From positions 1-35,807 of the forward strand of contig NZ_AULH01000026.1 of the NCBI RefSeq assembly GCF_000425185.1: a DNA stretch of 35,807 nt. The letters run 5' to 3'. The stretch comes from Pleomorphomonas koreensis DSM 23070 (GTDB lineage: Bacteria > Pseudomonadota > Alphaproteobacteria > Rhizobiales > Pleomorphomonadaceae). A program made the position numbers and the translations under genes. The notes beneath the pieces were generated by a model that was not told the DNA's origin, did not search any database, and saw nothing but the letters and a program-made list of their open reading frames with translations. This document shows, piece after piece, positions 15,875-23,668 of this stretch; the stretch's first letter is position 1; each line of letters opens with the position of its first letter.

Positions 15875-16984
15875 ATGTCCCTCAGCCGCCGCACCCTTCT
15901 CGCCGCCTGTGCCGGCCTGCCATTCGCAACGTTGGACCCGGCTTCCGCCCGGTCGGCCGGGCAGGATGCCGGGCTTGGCGCCCTGGCCGCCCGCTCCGGC
16001 CGCTATTTCGGAGCGGCGGTGTCGAGCATCGATTTCGCCGGCGACAACGCCTATGCGCGCCTTCTCGACACCGACTGCTCGGTCTGGGTGGCGAGCTGGG
16101 AGATGAAATGGGGCGCGCTGATGCCGACACTCGGCGGAGCGATCGATTTCCGGGCCGCCGACGTCATCGTCGCGGCGGCGGCGCGCCATGGCAAGCGGCT
16201 GCGCGGCCACACGCTCCTCTGGCACGAGCATCTGCCGGCCGGCGCCGAGCGCCTGTCGACGCCGGCCGACTGGCAGCGCTTCGTCGCCCCCCACATCGCC
16301 ACGGTGGCCGGCCGCTATCGCGACGCGGTGTTCGAGTGGGACGTCGTCAACGAGGCGATCGAGCCCTATGACGGCGGCGCCGACCTGATGCGCCGCACGC
16401 CCTTCTACGCCATGCTCGGCCCCGATTATGTCGCCGAGGCCTTCCGTCTTGCCGCCGAGGCGGCGCCATCGGCGCGCCTCTATCTCAACGACGACCACGT
16501 CTACTATGCCGAGGACTGGCAGGAGCAGCGGCGCACCGGCCTCTTGCGTCTCCTCGAACGGCTGGTCAAGGCCGGCGTACCGGTGCACGGCCTCGGCATG
16601 CAGGGCCATCTCGACACCCGCCGGCGCTTCGACGAGCAGGTGTTCCGCCGGTTCCTGCAAAGCCTCGAGGACCTCGGCCTGACGCTCGCCGTCACCGAAC
16701 TCGACGTCACCGAGGCGCCGGACGCCAGCGGCCGGTCGCTCGACGCGCGTCGCCGCCGAGCCGCCGAGGAGGTGCGGAAGGTGCTCGCCGTGGCGCTCGA
16801 CAGCCCGGCGCTCGTCGGCGTCGTCACCTGGGGCCTTTCCGACGCCGACAGCTGGCTGCGCAAACGCGGTCCCGACATGTTCGACAACCAGGGCCTGCCC
16901 TACGACGACGCCCTGCAGCCGACGCCCTTCCGGGAAACGCTGGCCTCGCTGTTCGCCTCGACCCGGAGCCGGCACGCATCATGA
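15875..16984 (+). CDS. Secreted GH10 endo-beta-1,4-xylanase-like enzyme
   Basis: A 369-residue glycoside hydrolase family 10 protein, a group that cleaves beta-1,4-xylan with retention. The N-terminus MSLSRRTLLAACAG has a twin-arginine-like pair and a short hydrophobic stretch, so export is likely. LAAC resembles a lipobox, but the hydrophobic core is short. The barrel motifs are RGHTLLWHEHLP (110-121), the acid/base Glu160 in WDVVNEAIE, LYLNDDHVYY, GLGMQGHLD, the nucleophile Glu275 in AVTELDV, and VVTWGLSDADSWL. EMKWG near residue 76 lacks the usual preceding Asn (SWEMKW). It begins right after the UXS stop and overlaps the sugar transferase gene (ATGA). It may trim the exopolysaccharide made by this operon or degrade plant xylan. 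Confidence 0.93.
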   Translation: MSLSRRTLLAACAGLPFATLDPASARSAGQDAGLGALAARSGRYFGAAVSSIDFAGDNAYARLLDTDCSVWVASWEMKWGALMPTLGGAIDFRAADVIVAAAARHGKRLRGHTLLWHEHLPAGAERLSTPADWQRFVAPHIATVAGRYRDAVFEWDVVNEAIEPYDGGADLMRRTPFYAMLGPDYVAEAFRLAAEAAPSARLYLNDDHVYYAEDWQEQRRTGLLRLLERLVKAGVPVHGLGMQGHLDTRRRFDEQVFRRFLQSLEDLGLTLAVTELDVTEAPDASGRSLDARRRRAAEEVRKVLAVALDSPALVGVVTWGLSDADSWLRKRGPDMFDNQGLPYDDALQPTPFRETLASLFASTRSRHAS

Positions 16985-17631
16985 CCGAAACCACCGACGA
17001 TCGTGCCGCCCACATCCTGGTCGAAACGCCGGCCGCCGCCCGCTCCGCCACGAAGCGTGCCCTCGACGTCGCCGGCGCTGGCGCCGGCCTCCTGCTGCTG
17101 GCGCCGCTGCTCCTGTTCGTCGCCCTGCTGATCCGGCTCGACAGCCGCGGACCGGTGCTGTTCCCGCAGGATCGCCACGGCCTCGGCGGTCGCGTCTTCC
17201 GCATCTACAAGTTCCGCACCATGACGGCGGCGGCCAGCCGCGAGGCCTTCCGCCAGGCCACCGCCGGCGATGCCCGCATCACCCGCATCGGCGACATCCT
17301 GCGCCGGACCAGCATCGACGAACTGCCGCAGCTCTTCAACGTGCTCATCGGCGATATGTCGCTGATTGGGCCGCGGCCGCATCCGCTCGCCCTCGACGCG
17401 CATTATCGCGAGCTGATCCCCCGCTACATGGACCGCTACGCCGTCCGCCCCGGCATGAGCGGCCTCGCTCAGGTCAGCGGCCATCGCGGCCCGACGCCGA
17501 CCACCGCCGACATGGCGGCGCGGGTCGAGTACGACCTCCGCTACATCGAGGACTGGTCGTTCGGCCTCGACCTCCGCATCCTCCTGAAGACGGTCATTCC
17601 CTGGTGGAGGGAGGTGCGCCGTGGCGGCTGA
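16981..17631 (+). CDS. ExoY-like undecaprenyl-phosphate sugar-1-phosphate transferase
   Basis: A 216-residue initiating sugar transferase of the bacterial sugar transferase family. It loads the first sugar phosphate onto undecaprenyl phosphate at the cytoplasmic membrane. One membrane segment at about residues 29-51 (AGAGAGLLLLAPLLLFVALL) is followed by the catalytic domain with RIYKFRTM, RRTSIDELPQLFNVLIGDMS and LIGPRPHPLA. It has only the C-terminal catalytic half, like ExoY/WcaJ-C, not the five-helix WbaP form. It overlaps the GH10 stop by four bases and the deacetylase start by 11. The sugar it transfers (glucose or galactose are usual) cannot be told. Confidence 0.93.
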   Translation: MTETTDDRAAHILVETPAAARSATKRALDVAGAGAGLLLLAPLLLFVALLIRLDSRGPVLFPQDRHGLGGRVFRIYKFRTMTAAASREAFRQATAGDARITRIGDILRRTSIDELPQLFNVLIGDMSLIGPRPHPLALDAHYRELIPRYMDRYAVRPGMSGLAQVSGHRGPTPTTADMAARVEYDLRYIEDWSFGLDLRILLKTVIPWWREVRRGG

Positions 17632-18343
17632 GCGGGCCAAGGCACGGTTCGGAGCGCGCTTCGAACTGGTCGTCGGCGTGCACGACCTCGCCGAGACGCC
17701 GGACGCGCGCGACGACGAACTCGCCTCCTGGATGCCGTTCTCCGAGGCCGAGCCGGTCCTCGGCCGACTGCTGGCGGCCAGCCGCCGTACCGGAACGCCG
17801 CTGCGGGTGACCAGCGACGACGCCTTCCGCTCCGACCTCCATCTGCTCGCCCCCTGGCTGGTGCGGCACGGCGTCGCCGGCGCCATCTTCGTGCCGACCC
17901 GCTTCCTCGGCCGGCCCGGCCGCCTCACGGCTGACGACGTCAGGGTGCTCGCCGGCCTCGGCCTGGAGATCGGCGTCCACGGTGCCCGCCACGTCGACTG
18001 GACGGCGCTGTCCGAACGCGAGTTCATTGACGACGTGACCGAGGGCCGGCGCGCGCTGGAGCAAATCCTTGGCCGTCCGGTCGATCTGGCGGCGGTGCCG
18101 TTCGGCCGCTTTGACGCTCGCGTTCTCGACCGGCTGCTCGCCATGGGCTTCCGCGAGGTGCACACCAGCCGGCCGGGCCTCGCGCTGGCGTCGGTGCCGA
18201 TCAAGCCGCGCAACATGCTGAAATCCGGCAGCCTGCCGGCCGTGCTCGCCCTCGGCGACCGCCGGGGCGATTGGCGCGACGCCGCCCGCTGCCGCCTGCG
18301 CCGCCTGTCGACGCGCTTCCGATCGATCGGCGGCGCGCCATGA
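17621..18343 (+). CDS. Polysaccharide deacetylase family protein
   Basis: A 240-residue NodB-homology-type deacetylase (carbohydrate esterase 4-like). The metal and base motif appears as TSDDAF (Asp66-Asp67), a variant of TFDDG, and the two metal histidines as VHGARH (His120 and His124). A shortened C-terminal motif is less clear. The start is GTG 17621, which overlaps the sugar transferase stop by 11 bases; the stop overlaps the flippase ATG. No signal peptide is seen, so it would deacetylate a lipid-linked or nucleotide sugar in the cytoplasm, as proposed for holdfast HfsH. Substrate is unknown. Confidence 0.82.
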   Translation: MAAERAKARFGARFELVVGVHDLAETPDARDDELASWMPFSEAEPVLGRLLAASRRTGTPLRVTSDDAFRSDLHLLAPWLVRHGVAGAIFVPTRFLGRPGRLTADDVRVLAGLGLEIGVHGARHVDWTALSEREFIDDVTEGRRALEQILGRPVDLAAVPFGRFDARVLDRLLAMGFREVHTSRPGLALASVPIKPRNMLKSGSLPAVLALGDRRGDWRDAARCRLRRLSTRFRSIGGAP

Positions 18344-19584
18344 AGCGAACCATGCTGATCTCGCTGGTCGACCAGGCGCTGAACAGCGCCTTCAGCCTGC
18401 TGCTCAACCTCGCCTTCATCGCCTTCGCCACGCCGGCCGAGTTCGGCCGCTTCGCCTTCGTGCTGGCCGGCAGCTTCTTCGCGGCCTCGGCGCAGAACGC
18501 GCTGATCGTCATGCCGCTCAACTACCTGCTGCCGGGCCGGCCGTCGGCCGAGGCCGCCGCCGAGCTGTCCATGCTGACCTCGGCCAACCTGGCGCTGACG
18601 CTGCTGGTGCTGCCGGTCAGCCTCGGCCTTGGCGCCGTCATCGGTGCCGATACCGCCCTCTCCCTCGCCATCCTCGCCTATTTCCTGACGTTGATGGCGC
18701 GCGAATACCTGCGCAACGTGCTGGTCGTGCAGGGCCGCATGGCGCGGACGCTCGTCTACGACGCGGCGGCGCTCGCCGCGGCGGCGGTCTTCGCCACCGT
18801 CTTCTGGCAGGGGCTGGCGCCGGAGGCGGCGGTGCTGGCCGGCCTCGCCGCCGGCAACGCCCTTGCCTTCCTGGTCTGCCGCGTCGACCTCAACGCCGAT
18901 CTCCGCCGCCTGCCGGCCCACCTCTCGGCCTATCGGCAGGTGTGGAGGGATACCCGCTGGGCGTTGCAGGGCGCGTTGCAGAACGAGGTCGTCATGCGCA
19001 GCTACGTCTTCCTGGTGGAGCGGATGCGCGACGCGGCGGCGCTCGGCAGGCTCAACGCCGGCCGGGTCGTGCTGTCGCCGCTCCTGCTCGTCGGCGCCGC
19101 CTGGTGCCGCGTCGCCCGGCCGCGCATGGTGGAAGACCTGAGGGCCGGCCGGTCGGCGGCGGTCGTCGGGCTGTTGCGGTCGGGCGCGGCGATCGTCGCC
19201 GGCGCGGCGCTCCTCTACGGCCTCTGCCTGGCTCTCGCCTGGCCCTATGTCGAGACCTACGCCTTTCGCGGCCGCTACGGCGACATGGCCGGCATCGTGT
19301 TCTGCTGGTGGCTCTATGCGCTGGTCGCCGGCCTGACCTCGGTGATGGCGACGCTGATGGAAGCGCGACGGCAGTTCCGGGCGCTGGCCGTGGTCGGGCT
19401 GGCCGGCGCGGTGCTGGTGCCAGTTTCCCTGTTCGCGCTGCTTTTCGCCGGCTTCGACGCGTCGGCCGTCGTGCTCGGCCTTGCCGGCGTGTCGCTGCTC
19501 GAATGCGCCATCTTCGCCACGCTGACGCTGCGCGACCTGATGGCGCCGGCCGCCGGTCCGGACCGGCAGGCGGATGCGCCATGA
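18340..19584 (+). CDS. Wzx-like polysaccharide flippase
   Basis: A 414-residue polytopic membrane protein with about 12 hydrophobic segments, starting MKRTMLISLVDQALNSAFSL. The N-terminal NLAFIAFATPAEFGRFAFVL is typical of the polysaccharide biosynthesis/MATE-like flippase superfamily, in which a conserved FG.(F/Y) turn follows helix two. It would move the lipid-linked repeat unit across the inner membrane. ATG 18340 overlaps the deacetylase stop (ATGA); the longer upstream frame is the shadow of that gene. Its stop overlaps the polymerase start. Sequence divergence in this family is high, so the call rests on topology, motif and context. Confidence 0.82.
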   Translation: MKRTMLISLVDQALNSAFSLLLNLAFIAFATPAEFGRFAFVLAGSFFAASAQNALIVMPLNYLLPGRPSAEAAAELSMLTSANLALTLLVLPVSLGLGAVIGADTALSLAILAYFLTLMAREYLRNVLVVQGRMARTLVYDAAALAAAAVFATVFWQGLAPEAAVLAGLAAGNALAFLVCRVDLNADLRRLPAHLSAYRQVWRDTRWALQGALQNEVVMRSYVFLVERMRDAAALGRLNAGRVVLSPLLLVGAAWCRVARPRMVEDLRAGRSAAVVGLLRSGAAIVAGAALLYGLCLALAWPYVETYAFRGRYGDMAGIVFCWWLYALVAGLTSVMATLMEARRQFRALAVVGLAGAVLVPVSLFALLFAGFDASAVVLGLAGVSLLECAIFATLTLRDLMAPAAGPDRQADAP

Positions 19585-20861
19585 GCGAGACGATCGCCTT
19601 CAGCGGCCTCGGACAGGGCTATCGCCGGCGCCTCGCCGTGCTGTTGCCGGCCGTCGACCTCGCCTATTTCATGATCCTGTGGCCGCTGGTCTATGCCAAG
19701 GACTACGTGCCGGCCGACCTCGCCACCGGCGGCGCGGTGGCCGAGGTGCAGCCCGGCCTCCTGAACCGGCTGTTCTTCCCCGGTCTCGCCGCCCTCTCGG
19801 TGATCCTGATGATCGCCGAACGCCACCGGCTCGGCCGCTTCCGGCTGTTCGGCTTCTGCCTGATCGTCGCCTTCTTCGGCTATCTCGGCCTCACGGCGGC
19901 CTGGGCGCTGGTTCCCATGACGACGCTGACCCGCCTCACGCTGCACATCCTGCTGCTGATCGGCCTCATGCCGGCGCTGCTGCTCGCCGAGCGGATGGAC
20001 GACATCCTCCTGCCGATGGTCTGGGTGGCGGTGGCCGCCGTCGCCATCAACGTCCTGTCGGTCGCCGTCGTGCCGACGACGCCGATCGGCTTTCCCGGCA
20101 TCTACCCGCACAAGAACACGCTCGGCGCCAATGCCGCCATCGCCGGCCTGTTCGCCATCTACGCGCTGACCCGCGCCGATCACCGCATGCGGCTCGTCGG
20201 CTTCCTGACCTTGCCCGCCGTCGCCTTTTTGCTGCTGATCAGCGAGTCCAAGACCTCGCTCGGCATCCTGCTGCTGGCGCCGCCGGCCGCCATCCTCGCC
20301 GCGGCGATCCGCCGCCGCCTCAGAATCGCCCTGCCGATCCTGATGGTGGTGCTGACGATACCGGCCGCCTTCCTGCTGGGTGGCGGCCTGCCGGGCCTCG
20401 ACTACCGCGACGTGTCGCGTCTGGTCAGCGGCGACCCCACCTTCACCGGCCGCACCGACCTCTGGAAGTTCTCGGTCGCTCACATCGCCGAGCGGCCGCT
20501 GACCGGCTGGGGCTTCCAGTCCTTCTGGGGCATCGGCCCGGCCTCGCCGGCCGCCCGCATGACCGACACCTTCATCGCCCACACGCCGCACTCCCACAAC
20601 GGCTACCTCGACATGGCGCTCGAGGGCGGCATCATCGCCCTGGTACTGTTCCTGATGATCATCCTGATGATCGCCCGCTGGATCGACCGGCTGGTCGACC
20701 GGGATGTCGGCGCCGGCATCCTCATGGCGTCCTGTCTGCTCTATCTGCTATGGCAAAACCTTCTCGAGACCGACTGGCTGCACGGCATGACCACCGCCAA
20801 CGTCCTGCTGCTGATGCTGATGCTGTCGGCCGCCGTCGCACCGCGCCGGAGGCCGCCGTGA
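19581..20861 (+). CDS. Wzy/O-antigen ligase-family polymerase
   Basis: A 426-residue membrane protein with about ten to twelve helices and the Wzy_C/O-antigen ligase (PF04932) signature. The main periplasmic segment includes SGDPTFTGRTDLWKFSV, ERPLTGWGFQSFWG and TPHSHNGYLDMALEGGII, with the conserved His-Asn pair before the next helix. An inner segment YPHKNTLGANAAIAG is also characteristic. It would polymerise lipid-linked repeat units in the periplasm, working with the Wzz-like protein at the operon head. ATG 19581 overlaps the flippase stop and GTG 20858 of the next gene overlaps its own stop. Confidence 0.88.
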   Translation: MSETIAFSGLGQGYRRRLAVLLPAVDLAYFMILWPLVYAKDYVPADLATGGAVAEVQPGLLNRLFFPGLAALSVILMIAERHRLGRFRLFGFCLIVAFFGYLGLTAAWALVPMTTLTRLTLHILLLIGLMPALLLAERMDDILLPMVWVAVAAVAINVLSVAVVPTTPIGFPGIYPHKNTLGANAAIAGLFAIYALTRADHRMRLVGFLTLPAVAFLLLISESKTSLGILLLAPPAAILAAAIRRRLRIALPILMVVLTIPAAFLLGGGLPGLDYRDVSRLVSGDPTFTGRTDLWKFSVAHIAERPLTGWGFQSFWGIGPASPAARMTDTFIAHTPHSHNGYLDMALEGGIIALVLFLMIILMIARWIDRLVDRDVGAGILMASCLLYLLWQNLLETDWLHGMTTANVLLLMLMLSAAVAPRRRPP

Positions 20862-21745
20862 TCTCCGTCCTGATCGCCAGCATGGGCCGTCCCTTCCTCC
20901 TGTCGACGATCGACAGCGTCGCCGCCGCCCGTGTGCCGGCCGGCGAGAGCGTCGAGGTGATCGTCGCCGACGACAGCGTCGACGGCGCGGCGGCGCGGCT
21001 GCTTGACGGCCGCGATGTCGGCCTGCCGCTCCGCGTGCTGCCGGCCGGCGCCGGCAACGTGTCGATCGCCCGCAACGCCTGCCTCGACGCGGCGGCCGGC
21101 GACTGGCTGATCTTCGTCGACGACGACGAGACCGTCGAGCCCGGCTGGCTGGAGGGCCACCTTTCCGCCGCCCGCGACTTTGCCGCCGACGCGGTGTTCG
21201 GGCCGGTGTTCCCGCGCTATCCCGCGGGGACACCGGCCTGGTTCGTCGCCGCCGATCCGCTGTTCCAGGACTGGCGCTGGGACGAGGACGGCCGGCCGCA
21301 TCCGCACGGCCGCACCGGCAACACGCTGATCCGCCGGTCGGCGCTCGGCGGCCTGCGCTTCGATCCGGCCTTTGGACGGACGGGCGGCGAGGACCATGAC
21401 TTCTTCCTGCGCTTTGCCGCCGCCGGCCGCCGCATGGTGGTGACCTGCCGGGCGCGGGCGCACGAGGACATTCCCGCCGCCCGCGCCACGCCGGCCTATG
21501 CGCTCGCCCGCGCCGTCCGGTCGGGCGAGATCTACGCCCGCACCCGGCTCGTCGGACGCGGCCGGGAGGCGGCGTTGGCATTCTCCGTTGACGCCGCCAT
21601 CAAGCTGGCGGCCGGCGCCGTCCTGTGGCTGGCGCTCCGGCCATTCGACCGGCCGCGGGCGTTCGGCTACGGCCGGCGCGCCGCCGTCAACCTCGGCAAG
21701 CTCAGGGGCGTCGTCGGCTCGCGGCCGCTGGCGGCCTGGCGATGA
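20858..21745 (+). CDS. Family 2 glycosyltransferase
   Basis: A 295-residue GT-A fold glycosyltransferase. It begins at GTG 20858 with ISVLIASMGRPFLLSTIDSV. VIVADDS (nucleotide site) and the metal-binding DxD-like VDDDETVEPGWL are visible, and the acceptor-side motif GGEDHDFFLRF follows. The C-terminal portion has a hydrophobic segment (AAIKLAAGAVLWLALRPF) that may associate with the membrane. It overlaps the polymerase stop (GTGA) and the next gene start (ATGA). It probably extends the lipid-linked repeat; donor sugar unknown, UDP-xylose being a candidate from context only. Confidence 0.9.
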   Translation: MISVLIASMGRPFLLSTIDSVAAARVPAGESVEVIVADDSVDGAAARLLDGRDVGLPLRVLPAGAGNVSIARNACLDAAAGDWLIFVDDDETVEPGWLEGHLSAARDFAADAVFGPVFPRYPAGTPAWFVAADPLFQDWRWDEDGRPHPHGRTGNTLIRRSALGGLRFDPAFGRTGGEDHDFFLRFAAAGRRMVVTCRARAHEDIPAARATPAYALARAVRSGEIYARTRLVGRGREAALAFSVDAAIKLAAGAVLWLALRPFDRPRAFGYGRRAAVNLGKLRGVVGSRPLAAWR

Positions 21746-22956
21746 GCGACATCGCCGCCACCGGTGAGACGCGCCGGCCGCTGATCCTGCACATCTCCTC
21801 CGACTATCTCGACCCGATCCGGCCGCCACCGATCACCGATGCCGTGGTGCGGCTGGTCGACCGCATGACCGATCATCCCGAGATCGTCGTGTCGTTGCAG
21901 CGCGTCGTCGATCCGGCCCGCGTCGCCTGGCGCGACTTCGGCGACGTCGATGGACGGCGGCTGATCGTCTACCGCTATTTCGCGCCGCCCTTCGGCCTCG
22001 CCATGGTCGCCTGCCAGTGGGTGGTGGCGCGGCGGATCGGCCGCTTCCTCGCCGCCGATGGCCTCTGGCCGGATATCGTGCACAGCCACCGCTTCACCTT
22101 CGAGGGCATCGCCGGCTGGCTGCTCGCCCGTCGCCTGGACGCGGCTTTTTTCGCATCCATGCGCGGCGAGGTGGAACGCAAGGTGTTCCGCTCCAAGCCG
22201 ACCTATCGGCCGCTGTTCCGCCGCATCGCCCGCGACGCCGCCCGCATCTTCTGCGTCTCGGCCTGGTATCGCCAGGGTTTCGAGCGCTACACCGGCGTCG
22301 ATCCGGCGAAGATCGCCTTGCTGCCGAACATCGTCTACAACGCCCGGCCGCGGATCGTACCCCGCGCGCCCCGGCCAGTGATCGTATCGCCGATGTCGCT
22401 CAGGGCGATCGACAAGAAGGGCCTGCCCGAGCTGATCGCCGCCTTTGCCAGCGTCCGTGACCGGCTCGACGGCGTGACGCTGGAAGTGATCGGCGAGGGG
22501 CCGCCGGAGGCGCTCGCCCGCGTGCGATCGCTGATCGCCGCCCACGACCTCGAAGGCCGCGTGCTGCTCCGCGACTTCATGCCGCACGAGGCGCTGCTCG
22601 ACCATCTCGGAGAGGCGCTCGCCATGGCGCTGCCCTCGCACGCCGAGACCTTCGGCATGGTCTATCCGGAGGCGCTGTTCGCCGGCACGCCGATCCTCCA
22701 CACCCTGGGTTCGGGCATCGACGGCTATCTCGACGGCCTCGACGTCGGCATCGGCGTCCGGCCGGGCAACGTCGGCGACATCGCCACCGGCCTGGTGCGT
22801 CTTGTCGAGGACAACGCCGCCTTCCGGGCGGCGATCGCCGCCGCTTCGCCGGTCCTCTACGAGCGTCTGGCGCCGGAGCGGACGCTGGCCCGCTACCGGG
22901 CGGCGGTGGCGGAAGTCGTCAGGGATCGCCGGCGCGACGACGTCGCAGATAGATGA
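21742..22956 (+). CDS. Family 4 glycosyltransferase
   Basis: A 404-residue GT-B fold glycosyltransferase of the GT1/GT4 kind. The N-terminal domain has SHRFTFEGIAGWLLARR and an inter-domain segment with RIFCVSAWYRQGFERYTGV. The C-terminal donor domain has LEVIGEGPPE and the retaining EX7E motif in SHAETFGMVYPEALFAGTPI. ATG 21742 overlaps the GT2 stop. It is the last gene of the plus-strand operon, and its 3' end overlaps the convergent WecG-type gene by 38 bases. It likely adds a sugar in the repeat unit by a retaining mechanism. Confidence 0.9.
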   Translation: MSDIAATGETRRPLILHISSDYLDPIRPPPITDAVVRLVDRMTDHPEIVVSLQRVVDPARVAWRDFGDVDGRRLIVYRYFAPPFGLAMVACQWVVARRIGRFLAADGLWPDIVHSHRFTFEGIAGWLLARRLDAAFFASMRGEVERKVFRSKPTYRPLFRRIARDAARIFCVSAWYRQGFERYTGVDPAKIALLPNIVYNARPRIVPRAPRPVIVSPMSLRAIDKKGLPELIAAFASVRDRLDGVTLEVIGEGPPEALARVRSLIAAHDLEGRVLLRDFMPHEALLDHLGEALAMALPSHAETFGMVYPEALFAGTPILHTLGSGIDGYLDGLDVGIGVRPGNVGDIATGLVRLVEDNAAFRAAIAAASPVLYERLAPERTLARYRAAVAEVVRDRRRDDVADR

Positions 22957-23668
22957 GAAACACCTTCGGCCCGTCGACGAGATAGCGGCGCCACAGGCGG
23001 CGCGGCTCGGACAGCAGGCGATGCAGCCATTCGAGGCCGAGGCGCTGCCAGCCGTCGGGGGCGCGCGGCAGCGTGCCGCTCAGGAAATCGACGGCGGCGC
23101 CGGCGCAGAGGATGACGCCGCCCTTCTGCCGTCGCGCCGTCCGCACGTCGGCGGCATAAAGCTCCTGCTTGGGGAAGGACAGGCAGGACAGCAGCACCTG
23201 CCAGTCGGCCGCCGCCGCTGCCTCGACGGTCGCCCGCCATTCGGCGGTGCCGGGCGTCAGCCGGTCCGGCGTGTCGATCAGCGTGAAGCGCCAGCCGGGG
23301 AAGCGGGCGCCGAGCGCCTCGGCCTGTTGCGGCGTCGGGCCGGCCAGCGCGATGACGAGGTCGCGGTTCTCCGGCGTCGCCAAGAGGTCGGCTATCCGGT
23401 CGGTGCCGGTGCGCGGTGTCAGGCTGAGACCGCTCCAGCGGCCGAGGCGGGCGAGCACCTTGCTGTCGCAGAGGAAGAGGTCGGCCGAGCGGTAGACGGC
23501 GACGGTTTCCGCCGGCAGCTGCCGGTCGAGCGCCACCACGTGGTGGACGTTGGGCGTCACCAGCATGGTGGTCGTCTCCCCACGCGCCGCGCCGGCGATC
23601 AGGCCGACGATGTCGGCGATCGGGCCGGTGCTGAAGGGGATGCCGAGGAAGCGGACCATCTCAGTCAT
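22919..23668 (-). CDS. WecG/TagA/CpsF-family glycosyltransferase
   Basis: A 249-residue inverting glycosyltransferase of the family that adds the second sugar to undecaprenyl-linked intermediates (WecG: ManNAcA; TagA: ManNAc; HfsJ in holdfast). Visible blocks are LVTPNVHHVVALDRQ, FLCDSKVLARLGRWSG, RTGTDRIADLL, SFPKQELYAADV (the family PKQE motif) and GAAVDFLSGTLPRAPDGWQR near the C-terminus. ATG 23668 (MTEMVRFLGIPF) overlaps the GMC oxidoreductase stop by eight bases. The gene is last in the minus-strand arm. The usual ADG(V/I)-type sequence is replaced by CDSKVL, so substrate may differ. Confidence 0.88.
   Translation of the reverse strand: MTEMVRFLGIPFSTGPIADIVGLIAGAARGETTTMLVTPNVHHVVALDRQLPAETVAVYRSADLFLCDSKVLARLGRWSGLSLTPRTGTDRIADLLATPENRDLVIALAGPTPQQAEALGARFPGWRFTLIDTPDRLTPGTAEWRATVEAAAAADWQVLLSCLSFPKQELYAADVRTARRQKGGVILCAGAAVDFLSGTLPRAPDGWQRLGLEWLHRLLSEPRRLWRRYLVDGPKVFLIYLRRRRAGDP

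Noticed and set aside
14888-16975. A 695-codon minus-strand open frame opposite UXS and GH10
   Set aside because: It spans two well-supported plus-strand genes and has no family motif.
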